Below the pieces are notes generated by a model that was given only the letters and a program-made list of their open reading frames with translations, was not told the origin of the DNA and did no database searches. The translations under genes and the position numbers were made by a program. This document shows positions 38,008-46,324 of a stretch of 52,439 nucleotides of DNA, piece after piece; the stretch's first letter is position 1, and each line of letters starts with the position of its first letter. The stretch is from the NCBI RefSeq assembly GCF_001311195.1, contig NZ_BBAJ01000008.1:1-52439 (forward strand), in the 5' to 3' direction. Source of the stretch: Lacticaseibacillus camelliae DSM 22697 = JCM 13995. GTDB lineage: Bacteria; Bacillota; Bacilli; Lactobacillales; Lactobacillaceae.

Positions 38008-38975
38008 TTACTTGGTTCTTGCCAGGAGTCGTTTTGTCAGGTCACGCAGCTCGTCGCGCGCGGCCCCGGCCGGAAATGCCGCCAGTGCCGCCAGTGCCTT
38101 GCTGGTGTAGGCCGTGGCGAGATTTTCTGCGGCGGGGACCCCGGTTTGGGTGATCAGCGTGGCGGCCTGCAGCAAGGCCTGGTCTTCAGTCCCAATCTGA
38201 TCAAGCAGGGCCGCCAGCGTGCCGTCGTCCTGTTGCAAGGCGTACAACACCGGCAGGGTGTAGATGCCGTTTTGCAGGTCTTCCAGCCGCGGTTTTTGCG
38301 TCTGGGTCGGGCGGCCGGTGAGGTCAAGCAGGTCGTCGATCATTTGAAAGGCCATGCCGACGCAGCGACCGTAGCGATATGCGGCGGTTTGCTCGGCGGC
38401 GGAGGCACCAGACAGAGTTGCACCTTGGTAAGCGGCCAGGCCGAACAGCGCCGCCGTTTTGCCGCTGATCTGCCGCAAGTACTGGTGTACCGTCAGTTTG
38501 GTGCCGCGGCTGACGGCGTTTTGGTCAAGCTCGCCCATGAAAATGCGGTGCATGATGCGGGCGTTGGTGCCGACGTTGTCGACGGTAGGTGCGGCTTCTG
38601 CCAGCAGTTCAAAGTAGACCGAGAAAAGAAAGTCGCCGGCGTAAATGGCAGCCTTGTTGCCGGCAGTGGCGGTCAGCGTCGGCATGCCGCGGCGCGTGGC
38701 CGCCGTGTCCAACACGTCATCGTGCTCAAGGGTGGCCAGGTGCAGGGCTTCGATCGCCGCACCGGCCGAAATCAGGGCCGGATTGTCAATGCTATGGAAA
38801 CGCGCTAGCATGAACATGAGCCACTGCGGAGCATTTTGCCGCCGGCTTTCACCTGCGCCTGCACGCGGGCGTTGACCGGCGGCACGCGCAGGCGGGTGCG
38901 GTCTGCCAGGCGGGTCTGCACCAAGGCGAGTTTTTCATAAACTTCGGGATACTGTTGCCACTGCGGCTGGACCAT
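38008..38975 (-). CDS. Trans-isoprenyl (hepta/octaprenyl) diphosphate synthase, one frameshift
   Basis: Builds the isoprenoid chain, most likely the side chain of (demethyl)menaquinone. First Asp-rich motif LEHDDVLDTAATRRG (DDxxD), second MIDDLLDLTG; also GDFLFSVYFELL. One base missing at about 38823 restores KMLR-x-WLMFMLARFHSIDN; corrected length 322 residues, normal. GGAGG sits 8 nt before ATG 38975. Divergent from menA across 86 bp and next to cyd, which supports a quinone role. Whether the product is C35 or C40 cannot be seen. Confidence 0.87.
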
Positions 38976-39061
38976 CACGTTGACCTCCACTTTGTACGTC
39001 AACTCTACCCCAGCCACTTTAACAGTGTCAACGCTAAGACCGAGGATTAGGGGGAAAGAAT

Positions 39062-39977
39062 TTGAAGCCAAAAGTGTTTTTTGAACTGGTTGAGATCAAA
39101 GCAAAAACCGCGTCCGTGTTTCCTTTTCTGATGGGTACGCTGTACGCTTGGTATCATTATCACACCCTGCACCTGCCGGAGCTGATCGTGTTTTTTTATT
39201 GCGATGCTTCTGTTCAATATGGCCGTGGACGCCAACGACAACTACCAAGACTACCGCCGAGCCCAGCGTGAGGAGGCCGAGGCCTTTCGCAAAAAGACCA
39301 ACATCATCGGCCGCGAGCACCTGAATCCAAGTATGATTGGCTGGCTGATCGTGGGCATGATGACAGTCAGTGGGGCGTTGGGACTCTGGATGGTGACCCG
39401 GACCGGATGGCCGCTGCTATGGCTGGGTCTGTTTAGCTTCGCAGTTGGCTATTGCTACGCCGGCGGCCCGCGCCCGATCTCAAGCACCCCGACCGGTGAG
39501 CTTTTCTCCGGTTTTACCATGGGATTTGTGATCTTCCTGATTGCCGTCTACGTGAATGTGTTTTCGGTCGTCACCTTTAACTGGGCGTTTGTCTGGCCGG
39601 TCCTGCTGGCCTCGGGCCTGGCGCAAGGCGCCATCGCCGCGCTACTGCTCGCGAACAACATTGCCGACGAGGAAGAGGACAAACAGTTGAACCGGCGGAC
39701 AATCGTGTACTACCTGGGCCGCAAGCGTAGTCTGACCTTCTTTGCCGGACTCTACACGGTGGGGTACGCGGCTTTGATCATCGCCGTGTGGATGCGGATT
39801 CTGCCGGTGCTGACGTTGCTGACGCTAGTGACCGTGCCCATTGTGGTGCGCAACGTGCGGACCTTTGCTAAGCGGCCGGTGAAAACCGAAACGTTCCCAC
39901 TGGCGATCAAGAGTCTATTTCTGACGACGCTCGCGCAGGTCGTGTTCATGGGGTTGGGCGTGCTGGTGAACTTCTGA
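39062..39977 (+). CDS. menA: 1,4-dihydroxy-2-naphthoate polyprenyltransferase, one frameshift
   Basis: Membrane UbiA-family prenyltransferase that attaches the polyprenyl chain to DHNA, giving demethylmenaquinone. Motifs: NMAVDANDNYQDYRRA (NDxxD first Asp motif), CYAGGPRPISSTPTGE, and LLANNIADEEEDKQLNRRTI (second Asp motif). A 7-T run at 39190-39196 has one base too many; six restore ELIVFFIAMLLFNMAVD. Corrected length 304 residues. The start is TTG 39062, matching the family N-terminus and following GGGGGAAAG. No other men genes are in the window. Confidence 0.9.
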
Positions 39978-40019
39978 TTAAAATGAGTGGCGCCGACGCG
40001 GCGCCGCAAGGAGGACAAG

Positions 40020-41111
40020 ATGAGACTGCTGCCGAATATTTCGATTCGCCGTTTTGCCAAGGCTGATCTGACCCAGTTTGCCGAGTGGGTACGGCCTCAG
40101 TTGCCGGCCTCGGCGCTGAATCTGGCCGTGATCACGGATACCCATGACCGGACCGCCTTTTCGCGCACCTACTATGGGCCAACGGCTACTGGCACGTGCA
40201 GGAGCAGCACTGGCTGGCCGGCGAGCTGCCGGTGAGCTGGCGCATTCACTTGGGGGATCTGGTTGACGGCTCGGAGCCGGCGTTTATGACCATGTGGCGG
40301 CTGCGCAACATCGCCGCGGACTTCAAAGCTGACGATTTGCCGTTTGTGATCGCGAAGGGCAACCATGACGATAATGACAAGTACGCCGAAAAAAAATCGC
40401 CGGTTTGCCGGCAGTTTTCACCCTTGGGTGTTTAACGACACGGTCTTTCGCCCGATGACGCAGCAGGTTGGCGGCCCGGCCGTGACCCGCCATGGCCTGT
40501 CCTTCTTCGACGCCGGCACGGTGCGCGTCATTGTCCTGAACACCTCGGATGTGCCGGTGCGCTGGGTGGGCGGCCGCCGCAACTATGATTTAAAGAAGAC
40601 CCTGGCCGTCACCGCCGAGCAGCTTCAAGAGCTGAGCGACGCGCTGGCTGGGGCTGGCCGCCGCGACGTGCTGATCATGGCACACGCGCCGGCGATGGTG
40701 CGCAGCGGCAAGCCGGGGCTGAAGTTCAACGGTCGCCCGCTGCACGAGTTGTTGCGCGCCTTTAACGCCAAGCTCACCGGCCGGGTCGAATGCGGCACTG
40801 ATCCTGATTTTGGCGGCAGCGCCCGGTTCGATTTCTCGCAGACGAGCGGCAAAATCATTGCCTATCTGGCGGGGCACTGGCACACAGAAGAAGACTACCG
40901 CGTGAACGGCCTGCATTACAGCCTGCTGAACTGCTCGGCGCTGATGGGCCGGCTGCACGGGTTGACGACTAATTACAACCGCAAGTGGAACCGGCTGATC
41001 AACACGCCCAGCGAGTATGCAGGGTACATTGTTTCCATTGACCAGGAGGCGCGAATGCTGCGGGAATTCGGCTACGGCGCGGCCAGCCCGCTCCGCCAAT
41101 TCCGCTACTGA
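40020..41111 (+). CDS. Calcineurin-like metallophosphoesterase, two frame breaks
   Basis: A dinuclear-metal phosphoesterase of unknown substrate. Metal motifs in order: AVITDTHDR, HLGDLVDGSEP, AKGNHDDND, IMAHAPA and AGHWHTEEDY. One base missing at about 40178 (restores YYGANGYWHVQ) and one extra in the 8-A run 40389-40396 (seven restore YAEKNRRFAGSFHPW). Corrected length 363 residues. ATG 40020 has AAGGAGG; a GGCGCC-GACGC-GGCGCC hairpin (39989-40005) ends 2 nt before that site. No signal peptide seen, so probably cytoplasmic. Confidence 0.85.
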
Positions 41112-41155
41112 CGAGCGCTGGAAAGAACGCAATTTTTCTTCAAAAAAAATAACGG

Positions 41156-41193
41156 CGTAAGCGCTTGCACCTTTTCGCGGACCATGGTATATT
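41156..41193 (+). promoter_or_regulatory. Strong promoter overlapped by a cre (CcpA) box, driving the structured RNA
   Basis: -35 TTGCAC (41165-41170), exactly 17 nt, -10 TATATT (41188-41193) with extended TG at 41185-41186. The cre-like CGTAAGCGCTTGCA (41156-41169) is nearly palindromic, differs from TGTAAGCGCTTACA at two positions and covers the -35. Binding there would repress transcription on preferred sugars; that is inference from known CcpA behaviour. Confidence 0.7.
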
Positions 41194-41199
41194 ATAGAT

Positions 41200-41634
41200 G
41201 GAGTTAAGGGATGTCACTCGGAGAGATCCAAGCACTAGCACCATCAAGACCTGCTCGAAAGTGCCGGTTGTCCAACACATGATTAGAGCCAAGACACAGT
41301 TGATTCTGTGCCACCAAGTGAACTACCTGATAGAACCAGAAAGTTGTCAGTTTAATGGAGGTGTGAGTCTGTTAAAGAGGCTCAATAATCCAAGCGGAAT
41401 GGCGACGAGATAAAGGTGCATATCGGTTGAATAAAGTAACAACACACAACGCCAAGTTATCTGGCAGCACCAAAGTACTTCAAGTTGTCGGACCGTACAA
41501 GTGAATAAGAGATATTAGAGGTGTCGCAGTATCCAAGTTTCTAGTAAGCAACTTAGCAGTACCGAGGATCACCTTAACTCTTAAAGGGCTTCGAATCGTG
41601 ATTAGTGCAAGATCCGATTTGAAGCCTATTTTTT
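41200..41634 (+). ncRNA. Structured ~435-nt RNA upstream of DUF2785-usp (possible Lacto-usp RNA)
   Basis: No credible protein frame; AT-richer than all neighbours. 5' GAGTTAAGG (41201-41209) pairs perfectly with CCTTAACTC (41572-41580), and after an internal loop CTCGG (41217-41221) pairs with CCGAG (41562-41566), so the ends close into one long helix as in 6S or RNase P RNAs. Inside are local helices, e.g. CACAG/CTGTG around 41296, CTGATA/TGTCAG around 41328-41350, GGTGC/GCACC enclosing GCCA/TGGC around 41414-41475. A strong terminator follows. The Lacto-usp motif, described by comparative genomics in lactic acid bacteria ahead of operons with a hypothetical gene plus usp, fits this context exactly, but I identify it from context, not by alignment. 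RNase P, tmRNA and SRP RNA hallmarks are absent. Confidence 0.7.
41587..41634 (+). terminator. Terminator of the structured RNA
   Basis: GGCTTCGAATCG (41587-41598) pairs with CGATTTGAAGCC (41615-41626), one G-U, 16-nt loop, then TATTTTTT. Confidence 0.88.
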
Positions 41635-41649
41635 GTGCTTTTTTTCGGA

Positions 41650-41678
41650 TTGCCGAGGGCGCACGGGTCCGTTATCAT
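41650..41678 (+). promoter_or_regulatory. Putative promoter of the DUF2785 gene
   Basis: TTGCCG (41650-41655), 17-nt spacer, TATCAT (41673-41678). A start site near 41684 would exclude ATG 41677 and support ATG 41701 as the gene start. Its presence after the terminator suggests the genes need not depend on read-through from the RNA. Confidence 0.45.
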
Positions 41679-41700
41679 GGAGCCAAAGAAGGCGAGCTGG

Positions 41701-42510
41701 ATGCAGCAGGCGTTGGAAGCAAAATTGAACGAGGCGGATCCGCTGACGTTCACAGGGGCCGACGTGGCGTGGCTCATTGCGCATGTTGGAGATTTGGACG
41801 GGCACATTCGCGACGACCTGACCTTCACGCTGATTGCGCGTGGCGTGTTGGCTGGCGGTTTTACAGCCGCGCAACAACGACGGGTCAACGACGCAATCGT
41901 TGCCTCTAAACAGATTTTCTCCGGCATTGACGCGCCTCAAAACAATGCCGTTTTTCTGCGCAGTTTCACCGCGTTAATCGGGTCCTGCATCTTGCAGGCG
42001 GATGCGCAAAGGCCTTTTTTAACCCGCACTGACCGTGGCCTGTGGTTTCAGTGGGCGTTGGAGTACCTTTACCGCGAGCGTGACTGGCGCGGCTATGTGG
42101 CCGGCCACGGCTTCGCCCACGCGCTGGCGCATGGCAGCGACCTTTTGGCGGCGGCGCTGGCCCATCCGCTTTTTGGGTCTGCCCGACAGGAAGTGGTGCT
42201 GGGCACGGTCCGCGCCGTGCTTGACCGGATCATTCAACCCTTGGCCGAGGATGAGGAGGAGCGCCTGGCCAATGCCTTGAAGCAGGGACTGCAGGCCCAT
42301 ACTTTGAGTCAAGCCACCCTGACCCATTTCTTGACGGCCACGGATCAGGCCCTGTGGCAAGGCGCCGACTCAGAGCGGGCGGCGGGTTATCGCCTCAGTG
42401 CCTGGAAGCGGGTGCTTCAGACACTTTATTTTCTCGCGCCGAGCCTGCAGCAGGCCTGTTTACCTCTGCTCAGGCATTACTACCGCGAAAATGGCTACCT
42501 CGAAAGTTAG
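41701..42510 (+). CDS. DUF2785 family protein
   Basis: About 269 residues of unknown function, helical, intact. DLDGHIRDDLTFTLIARGVL near the N-terminus, RDWRGYVAGHGFAHALAHGS DLL in the middle and AWKRVLQTLYFLAPSLQQ near the end match the DUF2785 pattern as I remember it; the RGYV-HGFAHALAH block has three conserved-looking histidines that could bind metal. ATG 41701 is favoured by AAGGCGAG upstream and by the promoter position; ATG 41677 is the alternative. Followed by usp on the same strand, 138 bp on. Confidence 0.7.
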   Translation: MQQALEAKLNEADPLTFTGADVAWLIAHVGDLDGHIRDDLTFTLIARGVLAGGFTAAQQRRVNDAIVASKQIFSGIDAPQNNAVFLRSFTALIGSCILQADAQRPFLTRTDRGLWFQWALEYLYRERDWRGYVAGHGFAHALAHGSDLLAAALAHPLFGSARQEVVLGTVRAVLDRIIQPLAEDEEERLANALKQGLQAHTLSQATLTHFLTATDQALWQGADSERAAGYRLSAWKRVLQTLYFLAPSLQQACLPLLRHYYRENGYLES

Positions 42511-42611
42511 TGGCTTGACGGACTTTTTCCCTCATCGGCTCGGTGCTTTCGGCGCGAGCGATTAGTCCCTTAATGCCGACTGGTGCGGTATAATCAAGGG
42601 GAAGCTTCAGC

Positions 42612-42627
42612 CCGCGGCTTGCCGCGG
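42612..42627 (+). promoter_or_regulatory. Leader hairpin before usp
   Basis: CCGCGG-CTTG-CCGCGG, a perfect GC hairpin 7 nt upstream of the AAGGAGGAG ribosome site, just after a TATAAT (about 42590). See also the similar hairpins before cydA, the metallophosphoesterase gene and the efp leader. Confidence 0.4.
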
Positions 42628-42648
42628 TCAAACCAAGGAGGAGTGCAC

Positions 42649-43110
42649 ATGGCAACTGAACAGGATTTTGAAGTTGAATCAATGCATTACAACCGGCTGC
42701 TGCTTGCGGTTGATGACGACGATGACGACTCATCACACAAGGCGTTTAACTACGCGGCAACGCTGGCCAAAATCTACAATATCCCGCTTGGCATCGTCTC
42801 GGTCCTGGAAACCGGCGATCTGAACATTTATCAATCGCTTTCCCCGGACTTGTTAGCGGACCGGCGCAGCCAAATGGCCGCCCACCTGAACACCTACGTC
42901 GAAAAGGCGGAGGCGTTCGGCGCGCAAGACGTTCAGCCGCTGATTGGGGAAGGCAAACCAGCCGCCGTCATTCTCGACGAGATCGTGCCGGCCTTCAAGC
43001 CAGACCTGATTGTTTTGGGCTCGCACGAGCGGCGCGGCCGCTCTCGCTTGGGGCATGTCGCCGCGGAAATTGCGCGCGAAGCGGATGCCTCGGTGATTAT
43101 TGTTCGTTAA
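42649..43110 (+). CDS. Universal stress protein UspA family
   Basis: 153 residues, intact. RLLLAVDDDDDDSSHKAFNY at the N-terminus has an unusual run of six Asp where the family has VDGS; C-terminal LIVLGSHERRGRSRLGHVAA takes the place of the G-2X-G-9X-G(S/T) ATP loop but lacks its second glycine spacing, so this is likely a non-canonical, perhaps non-ATP-binding Usp. Ends ADASVIIVR. AAGGAGGAG fixes ATG 42649. Second usp of the window and the one linked to the structured RNA. Confidence 0.88.
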   Translation: MATEQDFEVESMHYNRLLLAVDDDDDDSSHKAFNYAATLAKIYNIPLGIVSVLETGDLNIYQSLSPDLLADRRSQMAAHLNTYVEKAEAFGAQDVQPLIGEGKPAAVILDEIVPAFKPDLIVLGSHERRGRSRLGHVAAEIAREADASVIIVR

Positions 43111-43116
43111 CCGGCT

Positions 43117-43142
43117 GCCGGCAGTGATTGCCGGCTTTTTTT
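43117..43142 (+). terminator. Terminator of usp
   Basis: GCCGGC (43117-43122) with GCCGGC (43130-43135), 7-nt loop, seven T. Confidence 0.85.
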
Positions 43143-43206
43143 GTCAGGTGTGCGAAGCAACCTAGCCATTCGTGCGTTGTGAGTTCGAACTTAGTCGGAG
43201 GTCATG

Positions 43207-43929
43207 GTGAAATATTCAAATGTCGTTATCGGCCGCGTCGTTAAGCGCGTGAGCCGCTTCACGGTCACGGTCGACCTCAAGGGAGAGCACGTGGCAGCAC
43301 ACCTCAGCAACACTGGCCGCAACAAGGAACTCCTGCTTCCCGGCGCGCCAATCAGCGTGCGCAAGGCTGACAATCCTGCGCGCAAAACGCCTTACGACAT
43401 TCTGGCCGTCCAGCGCGCCCAGCGGTGGATCAACATCGATAGTCTGGCCCCGAACCGCGTGGTGAACGCCGCGCTGAATGACGGCAGCTTAGTGCTGCGG
43501 CGTGCGTCGAACCTTATCAGGTGCGGCCGGAAACGACCTACCTGGACAGCCGGCTGGATTTTGCGGGTCAGGATGCAGGCGGTCAGGACTGGTTTGTTGA
43601 GGTCAAAGGCGTGACCTTGGCCAACGGTCCGCGCGCAGCGTTCCCCGATGCGCCGACCGTCCGCGGTCTGAAGCATGTGCACACGCTGACGCATGCGGCC
43701 CAAAGCGGCTACCGCGCCTTTCTTGTGTTTGTGGTGCAGCTGCCTGGCATTACCAGCATGACGATTTTCAAGGCTCGGTTTCCGGAGCTGGCCCCTGCCA
43801 TCACAGCAGCCAAGCGCCGGCGTGCAGTTCATCGCCATGACCTGCCACACGGGGCCGGCTGAGATTACCCTCGACCAGCCAATCTTGTTCGATGAAAACT
43901 TGCCATTTGAAGAAATCAAACTGGATTAA
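43207..43929 (+). CDS. sfsA: SfsA family DNA/RNA nuclease-like protein, two frame breaks
   Basis: Known as sugar fermentation stimulation protein; nucleic-acid binding with a nuclease-like fold. VKRVSRFTVTVDLKGEHVAA, HLSNTGRNKELLLPG and the catalytic-like DWFVEVKGVTLANGPRAAFP DAPT block are diagnostic, with GLKHVHTLTHAAQSGYRAFL. One base missing at about 43515 and one extra at about 43814; corrected length 240 residues, ending FEEIKLD. GTG 43207 (6 nt after GGAGG) is preferred to ATG 43204, only 3 nt after it. Confidence 0.87.
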
Positions 43930-43986
43930 AAAAAGCTCGGCGCCGCTTCCTCAAACTTTTGAGCGAAGCGGTACCGAGCCATTTTT
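43930..43986. terminator. Bidirectional terminator between sfsA and the third efflux pump
   Basis: A long stem (43934-43955 with 43958-43979) GCTCGG..CCGCTTC.CTCAA / TTGAG.GAAGCGG..CCGAGC with a two-base mismatch, A-run on the left and T-run on the right. Confidence 0.85.
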
Positions 43987-45362
43987 TAGTTAGGCAGCTT
44001 GTTTTCCAGCATGGTCAACCCCAGCAGTAGGCCGACCACGCCGACCGCCGCAAAGACGAAGAAGGTGGCCGTGAAGCCGGCATTCTGGCTGCCAGTCGCC
44101 GCCTGGACAGTACTCAGGATCATGGTGGCCACGGCAACGCCGGTGGAGCCGAGCAGCTGGCGAATCGTGGTGGTCACCGCGGTGCCGTCGGAAATCAGCG
44201 ATTTGGGCAGCGCATTGGCGCCAGCGGTCACCGCCGGCATCATGACAAACGCGTTGCCGGCCTCAGTGAACATGGCGCCAATGATTGCGACAATCAGCGG
44301 CATGCGGCCGACGAGCAGCCCCAGCATGATGAACCCGATGACAATCAGGCTCATGCCGATGGTGACCACGCGCCGCGGCCCAATTTTATCCAGCAGCGAC
44401 CCAGCGCGCGGATTCAGCAGGCTAAGCAGGACCGCGGCAGGGACTAGTGACAGCCCGGAGATCAGCGGGGAGACCTTCAGCACGTCCTGGAAGTACAGCG
44501 GCATCACAATGGTCGTGACGATCAACGCAATGTAGGAAATGCCCGTCATCAGCACCGCTTTAGTGAACAGCGAGGTTTTGAACACGCGCAGTTCCAGCAG
44601 CGGCTTTTTCATCTTCAACTGGCGGGCGGTGAACCAGAGCGCGGCCAGCACCGAGACGATCAGGATGGTCCACAGCGCCGCGTTCATGCCGGCGTGGGTG
44701 GCTTCAGACAGTACGTACAGCAGGGCCGGGAAGCTGGCGGCGAGGATCACCGACAGCCAGTCCAGCGTGGACAGGTCCTTGGGCATCACATCGGTGATCG
44801 TGACAGTGGAGGCTGCCAAGACCATCAGCGCAACGATCAGAAACAGGGCGAACAGCGCCTGCCACGGGAAGAAGCTGAGCAGCACCCCGGAAATGATGGG
44901 ACCGACCGCTAGGGCCGAACCCATGACCAGACCGGCGAGGCCCATGGTCCGCCCGCGTGCTTCGCGCGGCGTGATCGTCAGCAGCACGGTTTGGTAACTG
45001 GGAAAAATGATCCCCACGGCCAAGGCCTCCATTAACCGCCCGATCATCAGGACCGTGAAGCTTGGGGCCCAGATGCAAAAGACCGTTCCCACCGCGAACA
45101 GGGCGACAATGCTTTGAAACAGCCGCTTAAACCCAACGTTGTTCAGCAGCCATGGCGAGACTGGAATCATCAGGCTCATCACCAGCATGAAGCCGGTGGT
45201 CAGCCAGGAGACGGTGCTGGCGCTGAGGCCAAAGCTTTTCATGAAGGCTGGATAGGCGGTACTCAGCGATGACTGTGAGATCGACATGGAAAACGTGCCG
45301 GTCAGCAACGTCACGATAAACGCGGTGTGCTTGGTGCCTGAAACCGATTGTGATTGCGACAA
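43986..45362 (-). CDS. DHA2-family multidrug efflux MFS permease
   Basis: Third DHA2 exporter, frame intact, 458 residues. QSSLSTAYPAFMKSFGLSAS, VSWLTTGFMLVMSLMIPVSP, GRLMEALAVGIIFPSYQTVL and GLAGLVMGSALAVGPIISG carry the family motifs. The start is uncertain: the frame opens at TTG 45362, about 7 nt after AGGATGAG, while an ATG 11 nt upstream is out of frame by one base of a 7-T run (six would give MSFLSQSQSVSG). It has its own upstream AT-rich region shared divergently with srtA. Confidence 0.87.
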   Translation of the reverse strand: MSQSQSVSGTKHTAFIVTLLTGTFSMSISQSSLSTAYPAFMKSFGLSASTVSWLTTGFMLVMSLMIPVSPWLLNNVGFKRLFQSIVALFAVGTVFCIWAPSFTVLMIGRLMEALAVGIIFPSYQTVLLTITPREARGRTMGLAGLVMGSALAVGPIISGVLLSFFPWQALFALFLIVALMVLAASTVTITDVMPKDLSTLDWLSVILAASFPALLYVLSEATHAGMNAALWTILIVSVLAALWFTARQLKMKKPLLELRVFKTSLFTKAVLMTGISYIALIVTTIVMPLYFQDVLKVSPLISGLSLVPAAVLLSLLNPRAGSLLDKIGPRRVVTIGMSLIVIGFIMLGLLVGRMPLIVAIIGAMFTEAGNAFVMMPAVTAGANALPKSLISDGTAVTTTIRQLLGSTGVAVATMILSTVQAATGSQNAGFTATFFVFAAVGVVGLLLGLTMLENKLPN

Positions 45363-45461
45363 AAAAACTCATCCTCTCTAAATGCTTTGGGTCACTTATT
45401 AGGCAACCCTTAATCCCGAGTTCAATTATAACTGTTCCAATTTGCAGCGCAAGTGGCTTCG

Positions 45462-45490
45462 TTGTGCTCAATTAATTTACGGGTTATAAT
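45462..45490 (+). promoter_or_regulatory. Putative promoter of the sortase gene
   Basis: TTGTGC (45462-45467), 17-nt spacer, TATAAT (45485-45490). Confidence 0.6.
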
Positions 45491-45533
45491 CAGCACAAGA
45501 GTCAGTTCAAACCAGTCTGTGGGAGGTAGTAGG

Positions 45534-46247
45534 ATGGCAAAAGCGCCAAAGCAGCCGAAGAAAAGTTCGAAAGCCAAGACGTGGGCGTGGCGCGTCTTTT
45601 TGACCCTGGGGCTGTTGCTGGGCCTCGCACTGGTGTTCAACGAGCAGATCAAGTTGTTCGTGGTTGACTGGATGAGCCGCTCGACCTTGAGTGCGGTCGA
45701 CAAGCAGTCAGTTGAAAAGAACAATAAGAAGAAGGCCACGTACGATTTTTCAAAGGTCAATGATCTGGACCTGGGGACCGTTGGCAACGCCGCGATGAAC
45801 ACGAAAAACGCCATCGGGATGATCGCGATTCCCAAGGTTTCGCTGCGCCTGCCAATCATGAAGGGGCTGGCCAATGACAACCTGTCTGTCGGCGCTGCGA
45901 CGATGACCGCAGACCAGAAAATGGGTGAGGGCAACTACGCCTTGGCCGGGCATGACACCTCGCACAAGGGCGTGCTGTTTTCACCGCTGGGTTACGTTAA
46001 AAAAGGCGATAACATTTACCTGACCGACATGAAAAAAGTCTACCGCTACAAGGTGACCCTGAAGAAAAACGTTGATCAGTACGAGGTGCACTGGGTCGAT
46101 CCTGTGCCGAACCAGAAGCTGATTACGCTCATCACCTGTGAGGTCAGCACGGCCAGCCGTGCCGACCGCATTATGGTGCGCGGTGAGCTTAAAAAAGTGT
46201 CGAAGGCGACCAAGAAGCACCTCAAAGTCTTTAAAGCGGATAAGTGA
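45534..46247 (+). CDS. srtA: Class A sortase
   Basis: Membrane-bound transpeptidase that anchors LPXTG proteins to the cell wall. A basic N-terminus is followed by one TM (VFLTLGLLLGLALVFNEQ, residues ~22-40), then the sortase beta-barrel: NAIGMIAIPKVSLRLPIMKG, the catalytic His in YALAGHDTSHKGVLFSPL, the catalytic Cys in KLITLITCEV, and the Arg in SRADRIMVRGEL. 237 residues, intact. GGGAGG precedes ATG 45534. No LPXTG substrate lies in the window. Confidence 0.92.
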   Translation: MAKAPKQPKKSSKAKTWAWRVFLTLGLLLGLALVFNEQIKLFVVDWMSRSTLSAVDKQSVEKNNKKKATYDFSKVNDLDLGTVGNAAMNTKNAIGMIAIPKVSLRLPIMKGLANDNLSVGAATMTADQKMGEGNYALAGHDTSHKGVLFSPLGYVKKGDNIYLTDMKKVYRYKVTLKKNVDQYEVHWVDPVPNQKLITLITCEVSTASRADRIMVRGELKKVSKATKKHLKVFKADK

Positions 46248-46324
46248 CTGCTGCGAAGCGTCGGCAACTGAGCCGGCGCTTTTGTGCTTGCTAGGGTATA
46301 ATAACGGCTGATGGGAGGGGTTTG

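Noticed and set aside
41198-41413. A 71-codon open frame at the 5' end of the structured RNA
   Set aside because: Its ATG lies at or before the expected transcription start, it has no ribosome site, and its bases form the terminal helix and other stems of the RNA.
41200-41634. RNase P RNA, tmRNA or SRP RNA
   Set aside because: The RNase P core around GAGGAAAGTCC, the tmRNA tag frame and 3' CCA arm, and the SRP Alu/S-domain motifs are all absent.
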